DNA of 14,078 nt from Kiloniellaceae bacterium (GTDB taxonomy: Bacteria; Pseudomonadota; Alphaproteobacteria; Kiloniellales; Kiloniellaceae), in NCBI GenBank assembly GCA_028280915.1, contig JANQKX010000378.1, positions 1-14,078 on the forward strand, read 5' to 3'. Position numbers and translations under genes: made by a program. Positions 8,460 through 14,078 of the stretch are shown piece after piece. Each line of letters starts with the position of its first letter. Position 1 is the stretch's first letter. The notes beneath the pieces were generated by a model. The model was not told where the DNA came from. It worked only from the letters and a program-made list of their open reading frames with translations, and did not search any database.

Positions 8460-9589
8460 CACCCGCCCACCGTCTCGAACTGAGCCAGTTGTTGCTCCAA
8501 AAGGGATTGCGCCGAGGGGTCTTCCCGATCCAGAGAGAAGCGGGTAAAGACGTCCAGATCCCGCCACGTCATTTCCACTTCGTCCGCGTCTTCACCGGCC
8601 GCCCGCAGGAGACACATGGAAAGGGCAAGGCCCGTCAGCTTGATGATCCGCCGGTTCGACATATCAGACAGTTCGAACTTCACCAGGCTGCGAACGATTT
8701 GACCAAGGGCGATCAGCGCCGGATGATTCTCATCGATCCTCAGTTTTTGACTGCTGGTCATTTCGTCGATGTCGGTTTGGAGGTTGGACAAACCTTGCAG
8801 GAGACCCTTCCATTTCGGATCGCGCGGGATCGCCGTCGCGTGGGTCTCCTGCCAACCCGCTTTCAAAAGATCAAGTATCTCGCCCTGCTCCACACTGGGT
8901 GTCGCCAGGTTGTTCATGCGGACCCGCAGCAGAAAACGATCGTAGACGGCGGCCAAATTCCGCTCTTGGGGTGGAAAATTGGTGGCACCGATGAGCATTT
9001 TCAAAGGCACTTTCCGGATCAGACCGCGGTCGTGATACTTGCGCTCGTTCATGAATGTCAGGAGCGAATTCAAGATCGCGCTCGATGCATTAAAGACTTC
9101 GTCGAGAAAAACCACTTGGGCTTTTTGCATCATGTTTTCGTCCATGCGGACCATTTCTCCCTGCTGCAACCGGCCAATGTGGTAAAAGCCGAAAAGTTCG
9201 CTCGGCTCGGTGAACTGGGTCAGCAGATATTCAAAATAGTCCGGGTGCGGCGCCACATCGGCGCTTTTCGTGTCGTCTTCCTTGGTGACCAGGTCCTCGT
9301 CGTTTACCAGCCCGATAAGATGGCAAAAACTGCGCACCAGGCGCGACTTTGCCGTGCCGGGAGGCCCGATCATGACCATGGCCTCACCCGAAATTGCCGA
9401 GATCAACAGACAGTCAACGGCATTTTCGAGGCGATAGAAACGAGAGTTTAGGGCTTTGCCCACATCGTGGGCCATTTTCAGTGTTTCTTTATGTTGACCA
9501 TAAAGCTCGTTCAACCCGTCTTTATGAAACAAACCCGTCTCCCAACTCGTTAGATTCCACTGGTTAGATTCCACCAGCCAAAAGACCAT
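8459..9589 (-). CDS. MoxR/RavA-family AAA+ ATPase
   Basis: This MoxR-type AAA+ ATPase is 376 residues from ATG 9589. It has Walker A GPPGTAKS at 75-82, Walker B VVFLDEVF at 159-166, sensor 1 GATN at 201-204, an arginine finger in AAVYDRFLLRV (R218), and a sensor-2/lid motif SNRR near 311, like the SDRR motif of RavA. All catalytic positions are present, so it should bind and hydrolyse ATP, probably as a hexamer. MoxR ATPases typically act with vWA proteins, using their MIDAS sites, to remodel or mature target complexes. It has no membrane segment and should be cytoplasmic. The start is uncertain: ATG 9589 overlaps the upstream gene by 26 bases and has no good ribosome site; GTG 9574 is possible; TTG 9532 has GGGAG six bases upstream and clears the upstream stop by 31 bases (357 residues). 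The frame is open further to 9718, but that stretch lies wholly inside the upstream gene. Confidence 0.95.
   Translation of the reverse strand: MVFWLVESNQWNLTSWETGLFHKDGLNELYGQHKETLKMAHDVGKALNSRFYRLENAVDCLLISAISGEAMVMIGPPGTAKSRLVRSFCHLIGLVNDEDLVTKEDDTKSADVAPHPDYFEYLLTQFTEPSELFGFYHIGRLQQGEMVRMDENMMQKAQVVFLDEVFNASSAILNSLLTFMNERKYHDRGLIRKVPLKMLIGATNFPPQERNLAAVYDRFLLRVRMNNLATPSVEQGEILDLLKAGWQETHATAIPRDPKWKGLLQGLSNLQTDIDEMTSSQKLRIDENHPALIALGQIVRSLVKFELSDMSNRRIIKLTGLALSMCLLRAAGEDADEVEMTWRDLDVFTRFSLDREDPSAQSLLEQQLAQFETVGG
9539..9543 (-). promoter_or_regulatory. Possible ribosome binding site for a TTG start of the MoxR gene
   Basis: GGGAG is followed by a six-base spacer and TTG (9532-9530), in frame with the ATPase. 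It is the best-placed ribosome site in the junction and favours a shorter MoxR beginning just after the upstream stop. Confidence 0.4.
9549..9574. repeat. 12-bp direct repeat across the hypothetical-protein/MoxR junction
   Basis: GTTAGATTCCAC occurs at 9549-9560 and again at 9563-9574, two bases apart. The stop codon of the 303-residue gene lies in the right-hand copy. The left-hand copy sits between that stop and the likely TTG start of the MoxR gene. A small replication-slippage duplication of 14 bases is the simplest origin. Confidence 0.85.
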
Positions 9590-10475
9590 CGGCGAAGCCC
9601 GGTTTTTCGGCCGTCCAGTCGCGAATGGCCCGGTCCCGCCAGACGGTCCGGCCGCCGGCCTTTTTGGTAAGCGATGACGGGTCGTCCGGGGTCGAGACAA
9701 TGGGCCAATTCTGAACACGCACCGGCAACGGCAGGCCGGTCTGGGCGCAGAGTTTCAAGAGATACAATTCCCAAAACCCGGCCCATTCGGGCACCGACGT
9801 TCGCTCTTCGGCATGGGCATGCAATTGCCGGGAAAGCAGCCTCGTTCGCCAATCTTTTTCCGCCGTGGCCTCTTTCTCGACGCTCGCGGCGATGATGAGC
9901 CACCAAAACGGAACGGACAAAGCCGGGTTTAGCCGCGGTTCGGGGAACAGCAGAACCCGCTGGCGAAGATGTTGGTAGATCAGCTTCGCAACCGCCGTCC
10001 GGAACTCGATCGAGGTCCAGGCATCCCAGGCAATCGCATCGATCAGGTAAGGAACGGCGGGGTGCTCGTCGAACCGCAAGCGCCGGTTTAGGCGGGCAAT
10101 ATGCTCCCGCAACAAAAGGCCGAACGGAAATGTCTGCGTGGTGGCAATCCATCTTCGTTGCAAGGGCGTCCATTGTGGTGGATCGTTGACTGAAAAGGCA
10201 CGCGAGAGCCCATCGGCCGCATAGGCGTTCCGGTGATCCGTTTCCCTTTTGGTCGGAAACGCCGCCAAGAGCCGAAGGCAATCCGGTTTTTCCATACCGC
10301 CAAACTGTTCGGGGCCAAGCTGTCCAGGGCCAAACTGTCCGGTGCCAAGCTGTCCCGGAACGGCCAAAACGTCCGCCAAAGTCAAGATGGACAGGGAACA
10401 GAGCACATTTTGCAAATCTTGCTCCAGCGCCGGCGGCCAATTTTTCCACTTGGTGCGGCCCATTTGCATCTTCAT
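9564..10475 (-). CDS. Hypothetical protein with a pentapeptide repeat, between vWA and MoxR genes
   Basis: This 303-residue protein starts at ATG 10475, in an ATGA overlap with the vWA gene stop, and ends at TAA 9564-9566. I do not recognise the family. It has no signal peptide and no clear membrane segment (one moderately hydrophobic stretch, SVPFWWLIIAAS, near residue 190), so it is probably cytoplasmic. It is rich in Trp and Arg and appears mostly helical, for example GLLLREHIARLNRRLRF near 127 and RTAVAKLIYQHLRQRVLLF near 160. Residues 40-59 are four pentapeptides, PGQLG, TGQFG, PGQLG and PEQFG, encoded by a 15-bp tandem repeat that probably forms a flexible loop. Its fixed position between the vWA and MoxR genes and its tight coupling make it a likely adaptor of the ATPase system. 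In published MoxR-vWA-beta-propeller loci uncharacterised 'bpX' domains occur at such positions; whether this is one needs a profile search. Confidence 0.8.
   Translation of the reverse strand: MKMQMGRTKWKNWPPALEQDLQNVLCSLSILTLADVLAVPGQLGTGQFGPGQLGPEQFGGMEKPDCLRLLAAFPTKRETDHRNAYAADGLSRAFSVNDPPQWTPLQRRWIATTQTFPFGLLLREHIARLNRRLRFDEHPAVPYLIDAIAWDAWTSIEFRTAVAKLIYQHLRQRVLLFPEPRLNPALSVPFWWLIIAASVEKEATAEKDWRTRLLSRQLHAHAEERTSVPEWAGFWELYLLKLCAQTGLPLPVRVQNWPIVSTPDDPSSLTKKAGGRTVWRDRAIRDWTAEKPGFADGLLAGGI
10299..10358 (-). repeat. 15-bp tandem repeat, four copies, in frame
   Basis: Four back-to-back 15-base units (10299-10313, 10314-10328, 10329-10343, 10344-10358) follow the plus-strand pattern GCCAARCTGTYCVGK. 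Units 1 and 3 carry CAAACTG while units 2 and 4 carry CAAGCTG, so a 30-base higher-order unit was probably duplicated. The unit length keeps the frame and encodes a [PT][GE]Q[LF]G pentapeptide in the 303-residue protein. Confidence 0.9.
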
Positions 10476-13054
10476 CGGCGCATACCCCCGAAAAACAATG
10501 ATCCAGCAAATACGATGGATGCAATTGCCACCATATATACCCAGACCTCAGTCTTCAGTCGAGCCTGGGAATTCATGTTCAATTCAGGCGTCACCAGACT
10601 CAGATCCAGGCCGCGGGTGGATTTGAGAATTTTGCCTAGGAGCGCTTCGTTTGTACCAATACTTTCCGCTTCCGATGTGCTTGCCGTTGTGTTGTTTGCG
10701 CCAAGATCCCTCAACCCGGGCAATACAATGGGGATAAACTCAAGCTGGCCACCGCCCTCGTCGATCGAGAGCATTGCACGGGCCGGGTTTTCGGCGAGCC
10801 GCACCTGCGCGGCGCCATGAAACACACCGGGCTCCCGCCCCCGTTGCATTGCAAACCCCGTGGACCGGCCATCGGGCCAGAGCATGGAAGCCGATAGGGA
10901 GGCAGGGGGCTGGGCAGCGTCCAGAATGGAAATCCGAAGATCGAATAGCCGGCCGTTCTGCGTTACTTCAATCGCGTAGCGATCGGGGTTTTTCCATCCC
11001 ACGATACGGGAAATCATACGCTCGATAAGCTGGCGCCCGTTCGGAACCTGGGCCCAGGCCGCAGGCACCTGGCCAAGAAACACGCCGGCCGTCAATCGCG
11101 GCCGCTGGGGGTCATCTCGATAGGCCAGAACCGGGTTGCGCGGCGGCTGCCTCGTCACGGCCCAGACCTGGGCCTCGGGTCGCGGATAGGACCGCGCGAC
11201 CCCGGAAACCGGCGCCTGGTTTTCGAAAAGATTTCCCTCCGTGCCGCTCACCAGCCCGAGCGGGCCCGCCCGCCAAAAGTGATCCAGGGGCTTGGGCTTG
11301 AAATACTCAAACGTCAAATTGCCAATCGAACCGCCGGGCGGCAGCGCGATGGACTCGCCCCATTCCTTGTCAAACCCGGCCAGCTTAACGCCCGCGACGC
11401 CGATCGCATTGGTCCGGCAAAGGGGGCTGGTCTGCAATCGATCGGCATAGGCGTCACCGTCCCCGATCACAAAAAGGGCGCAATAGTTGCCGCGCAAGGA
11501 ACTGGCCGCCCTCAGCGCACGGTCCACATCGGTGCCGCCGCCGACCGCGAGCGCGCTGACGAAGCTCTCGGCGCGGGTGCGCTCGGAAGCGGTCAAGCCG
11601 GATGAGCGGAAGCGCGCGCCCGCCTCGTCGCTGAACGGAATGATGGCAAGGCTGTCAACCGGGCGTGTCTGCCGGATGATGTGGTACGCGATCCGTTTGG
11701 CATCGGCCATACGGCTACCCGCGCCCATCGATCCGGAGGTATCCATAACGATCAAGATGTCCCGTTTGGGCGGCGCCCGCTGGAACGCCTGGGGGTCGCC
11801 GCTGACGGGCAGGACCGGGCCGAGAACCGTGTCTTCCCAAAGCGAGATGTTCTGCTCGTCCAGCGCCGTTCCGATGCGCTGCCCGTTGACAAGAAGCAGA
11901 CCGGCGCCGCCCAACCCGCGGGCCAACAAACGTTCGGGAAAGTCCGAGGCAAAGGCACTTGGTTTCAAGCCATCGACAACCACCGCGTCATACTGTGCCA
12001 GCTCTACCGGGTCCTTTGCATCCGCCCGGGTAATGACAAAACGGTTCCGGGGCAGACCGGCCAGCCAGTCCGCCCTGCCATAGACCAAAACACGGGCCGG
12101 GCCGCGAACGAGCGAGAAAAGCGTCTTCTCCCTTTGGGGGCCGGCACGGCTTTTGTAGCTCAAAGCCACATGGTTGATGCCCCGTTCCGTGAAAACGACG
12201 GGCAGGCGCACGCTTTGGGCCATCGGCCGGTCAAGCACGTTGACGGGCGCGGCGGCTTTGCCGTTCACACGCCAATCCAAGGTGCCGCCCCCGACCGCGG
12301 TTAGACGCGCGACCGCTTCCTGACCGATTCCCTGTTCGGGCCCGAGGTTGGCCGCCGTCAATCCATGAACGGCCCGGCCCACGGTTATGGGCAGCACATG
12401 TATGGGAATACCGGCCGCCACGGCGCGCCGCACGGCGCCGCCTGGCTCGGCGCCGGTGGCCCAACCGTCCGAAAGGAGCCAGATTGCCCCCACGCCGCTG
12501 CCTTTGTTTATGATGTCCAAAGCCCGGTTCAACCCAGCCGACAAATTGGTCGTACTGCCCGGCGGACCTAAGTCGGCGTCTTGCACGGCGGGCGCCAGAG
12601 CCTTCAACCGGACCGGACCCGCTATGGTTTCGGCGCCATTGGAAAACCGGATCACATAGCCGGACCAATCTTCTGGAGCAACGTCAGCGCTCAGGGTCGC
12701 CGCGCCAATCTTTTGGGCCAGCGTCAGTATAGCGGTATTCAGGGCGCCGTCTCCCTCCCGCCGGACACTCTCGGATGCATCCAGCACAACCACATGACGG
12801 CCGCCGATGGATTGTTCAGGGTTCGCCTCGAAAACGGGCATCCCGGCAGCGCCCCCCAGTAGCAAGAACGAAAATGCCGCGAGCAGAGTCCCCAGGCGCG
12901 CGCCGTGACCCCGCGCCCGAAAAACGGCCCAGATGACCGACAAGACCGCGGCGGCAGCGGCAAAACCACTTGCCAGGTTCGATGGAAGGGGATCGGCCGC
13001 ACACCGAAGGGTGCCGTCAAAAAGCTGCCATCCGTCGATCAGGGCACAAATCAT
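10472..13054 (-). CDS. Membrane-anchored double vWA protein with amidotransferase-like middle region
   Basis: This 860-residue protein starts at ATG 13054, sharing ATGA with the upstream stop and preceded by GGAAGG seven bases away. Two hydrophobic segments lie at about 30-46 and 54-72, separated by a basic loop. The first vWA domain follows: MIDAS motif DASES at 92-96, threonine motif TTNLSAGLN near 168, and LLSDG near 193. Residues about 318-430 (RVLVYGRADWLAGL, YDAVVVDGL, GLLLVNGQ) look like a class I glutamine-amidotransferase-like fold without an obvious catalytic Cys. The second vWA domain has DTSGS at 438-442, GGGTDVDRAL near 505 and FVIGDGDA near 528. The last 25 residues contain a membrane helix (VYMVAIASIVFAGSLFFGG). 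The basic loop between helices 1 and 2 and the basic C-terminus put the long middle on the outer side of the membrane. vWA proteins are standard partners of MoxR ATPases, and one is encoded two genes downstream. Confidence 0.9.
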   Translation of the reverse strand: MICALIDGWQLFDGTLRCAADPLPSNLASGFAAAAAVLSVIWAVFRARGHGARLGTLLAAFSFLLLGGAAGMPVFEANPEQSIGGRHVVVLDASESVRREGDGALNTAILTLAQKIGAATLSADVAPEDWSGYVIRFSNGAETIAGPVRLKALAPAVQDADLGPPGSTTNLSAGLNRALDIINKGSGVGAIWLLSDGWATGAEPGGAVRRAVAAGIPIHVLPITVGRAVHGLTAANLGPEQGIGQEAVARLTAVGGGTLDWRVNGKAAAPVNVLDRPMAQSVRLPVVFTERGINHVALSYKSRAGPQREKTLFSLVRGPARVLVYGRADWLAGLPRNRFVITRADAKDPVELAQYDAVVVDGLKPSAFASDFPERLLARGLGGAGLLLVNGQRIGTALDEQNISLWEDTVLGPVLPVSGDPQAFQRAPPKRDILIVMDTSGSMGAGSRMADAKRIAYHIIRQTRPVDSLAIIPFSDEAGARFRSSGLTASERTRAESFVSALAVGGGTDVDRALRAASSLRGNYCALFVIGDGDAYADRLQTSPLCRTNAIGVAGVKLAGFDKEWGESIALPPGGSIGNLTFEYFKPKPLDHFWRAGPLGLVSGTEGNLFENQAPVSGVARSYPRPEAQVWAVTRQPPRNPVLAYRDDPQRPRLTAGVFLGQVPAAWAQVPNGRQLIERMISRIVGWKNPDRYAIEVTQNGRLFDLRISILDAAQPPASLSASMLWPDGRSTGFAMQRGREPGVFHGAAQVRLAENPARAMLSIDEGGGQLEFIPIVLPGLRDLGANNTTASTSEAESIGTNEALLGKILKSTRGLDLSLVTPELNMNSQARLKTEVWVYMVAIASIVFAGSLFFGGMRR

Positions 13055-14078
13055 CCGGCACCCTTCCGCGACCAATTCGGGCCGATCAGCCGTTCGACGG
13101 CGGCAAGCACGAGAGCCAGTACCAAGAACCAGGGTGCCAGAACCCTGATTTCTTGCGCCCCGGCGGCCGTCTCGGAAGGCACTTGGGAAGGCCCCTGATT
13201 GTTTGGGCCCAACGGAGAGCGCAAGGCGGTGTAACCCGGATGGGGTGCGAGCGGGCGATGGGTTTGCGATTCAAGGGAAGCGTTCATCACCGCCTTGCCG
13301 TCGGGCCCGAGAAAGTCCGGCCGAAGGGGCCGCGCTTCTGCCATACCCGAGGCGAACTGTAGGGCATTTGCCATCAGCCTCAGGGAAACAAGACGCTCCG
13401 CCTCCCCCGACAAGGGACCGAACGGGATGATGGCCGAAGGCGGGTCATGGCGCGCGGCGATCCAGAGGCCCGACCCGGGTTCGGCGCCACCGGCCTGGCC
13501 GCGCAATACGGCGAACAATCCCGGCAACTGCCCTGGGGACAAAGCAAGCGGCTTGGGCGAAAGGTTTTCCAGAACGTCGAAGTTCACCCCCTTCAACAGG
13601 GGATGGTCATCCATGAAGGTGCCTATTCCCGTCCCCCCGTTGGCAGCGAACCCAGGGTGGACGGCAATGAACGGCCCATCGGGAAGCGGCGTGGATAAAC
13701 GATCCAGCGGCAGCACCAGAATACCGCCCTGGTCCGCGTCGGCAGCCGCCAGCGCCGGCGGTTTCGGCAGTGCCGTCAGACGCCAATCCACCTTGCCGCG
13801 GGAGATCTCCGGCAGGGTCACGCGCCAGTGATCATCTCCAACGTAGCCGCCGCCATGGACAAGCGAGACCTGAAGATCCCCGGGCGGGGGATAGGGCAAA
13901 GTGGTGATCCAAGCATTTTCCTGCGCCGGGTTTGGCAGCATAGGGTGCTCTTGAGCACCCCCGGAGCCTGTCACCGCGACCCTGGGCCGCTGGGCGCCCT
14001 CGCCGTGGGTGACCGCGTGAATATGCAGCTGAGCGTTATCCTCGCTCAGGCCCGCCCCGGTGATGTCCAGGTGGGACA
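13051..14078 (-). CDS. BatA-like membrane protein, C-terminal part (5' end outside window)
   Basis: The frame is open from the right edge to a TGA at 13051-13053, giving about 341 residues; the N-terminus is missing. The visible part begins with a beta-rich, Ig-like stretch (residues about 1-105). It continues with a region containing DDHPLLKGVNFDVLEN and later PSAIIPFGPL...RLMANALQFAS. This resembles the C-terminal half of BatA-type proteins, which have a 'HPLLrgv' motif and a closing 'LxLxANAL' segment. It ends with one membrane segment (VLAPWFLVLALVLAAVERLI) and a short basic tail. In that family the N-terminus carries two membrane helices and usually a vWA domain, which would lie to the right of this window. 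The gene is translationally coupled to the next gene through an ATGA overlap. An internal GTG at 13974 could be mistaken for the start, but the frame continues open for 34 codons upstream. The BatA assignment is from motif memory only. Confidence 0.7.
   Translation of the reverse strand, partial: SHLDITGAGLSEDNAQLHIHAVTHGEGAQRPRVAVTGSGGAQEHPMLPNPAQENAWITTLPYPPPGDLQVSLVHGGGYVGDDHWRVTLPEISRGKVDWRLTALPKPPALAAADADQGGILVLPLDRLSTPLPDGPFIAVHPGFAANGGTGIGTFMDDHPLLKGVNFDVLENLSPKPLALSPGQLPGLFAVLRGQAGGAEPGSGLWIAARHDPPSAIIPFGPLSGEAERLVSLRLMANALQFASGMAEARPLRPDFLGPDGKAVMNASLESQTHRPLAPHPGYTALRSPLGPNNQGPSQVPSETAAGAQEIRVLAPWFLVLALVLAAVERLIGPNWSRKGAG
13062..13067 (-). promoter_or_regulatory. Ribosome binding site of the double vWA gene
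   Basis: GGAAGG lies seven bases upstream of ATG 13054. It decides this start over a TTG 21 bases upstream that would only lengthen the overlap with the preceding gene. The site sits inside the end of the upstream gene, which suggests coupled translation. Confidence 0.65.

Noticed and set aside
8463..8567. Longer N-terminus of the 551-residue protein
   Set aside because: It would overlap the end of MoxR by over 100 bases with a Gly/Ser-rich translation, while ATG 8459 or GTG 8462 sits exactly at the MoxR stop.
8489..9451. Plus-strand open frame of 320 codons
   Set aside because: Antisense to the MoxR gene, whose Walker A, Walker B, sensor and arginine-finger motifs prove the minus frame.
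9590..9718. Extension of the MoxR gene to 9718
   Set aside because: The added 43 residues lie wholly inside the upstream gene and are Arg/Pro-rich without similarity to MoxR N-termini.
10299..10358. Tandem repeat considered as a CRISPR-like or binding-site array
   Set aside because: Units are contiguous with no spacers, too short for CRISPR, and lie in frame inside a gene.
9550..10524. 324-codon minus-strand frame overlapping the 303-residue gene
   Set aside because: Same region in another frame; its Arg/Cys/Pro-rich translation is typical of a shifted GC-rich frame. The 303-residue frame has an ATGA-coupled start and a more protein-like composition.
13055..13075. TTG start 21 bases upstream for the double vWA gene
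   Set aside because: ATG 13054 forms an ATGA overlap and has GGAAGG seven bases upstream; the TTG would only lengthen the overlap.
1..14078. tRNA, rRNA, insertion sequences, origins, attachment sites, terminators
   Set aside because: None seen by eye. Coding frames cover essentially the whole window and the largest possible gap is about 31 bases at the MoxR junction.

Overview
The window is GC-rich (roughly 60 % by eye), tightly packed DNA. Codon use and the envelope-type proteins suggest a Gram-negative bacterium, plausibly a proteobacterium, but there is no taxonomic marker and I cannot name the organism. All real genes lie on the minus strand and are read right to left. I find nine genes and essentially no intergenic DNA. 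Most junctions are 4-base ATGA-type overlaps or a few bases, so this looks like the inside of one long operon whose promoter lies beyond the right edge and whose terminator lies beyond the left edge.

In reading order: (A) 13051-14078, the C-terminal part of a BatA-like membrane protein, cut by the window edge; (B) 10472-13054, a membrane-anchored protein with two von Willebrand A (vWA) domains flanking an amidotransferase-like region; (C) 9564-10475, an unrecognised 303-residue protein with a pentapeptide repeat; (D) 8459-9589, a MoxR/RavA-type AAA+ ATPase; (E) 6804-8459, an unrecognised 551-residue protein; (F) 4703-6814, an unrecognised 703-residue protein with a long C-terminal coiled coil; (G) 4188-4706, a small protein with one membrane segment; (H) 2920-4179, a protein with two membrane segments, a hexapeptide repeat and a helical C-terminal domain; (I) 1-2923, a very large membrane-anchored beta-propeller-like protein that runs off the left edge.

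The combination MoxR ATPase + vWA protein + giant beta-propeller, with several uncharacterised proteins between them, fits the MoxR-vWA-beta-propeller ternary systems described by comparative genomics (recalled, not checked here). Their biological role is largely unknown; a conflict/stress or protein-remodelling role has been proposed. In this version the positive-inside rule puts the vWA domains and the propeller on the outer side of the cytoplasmic membrane. MoxR and the soluble unknowns C, E and F should be cytoplasmic, with G and H crossing the membrane between them. The inferred picture is an envelope-spanning, ATP-driven machine. Components C, E, F, G and H are the least described part and the best candidates for something new.
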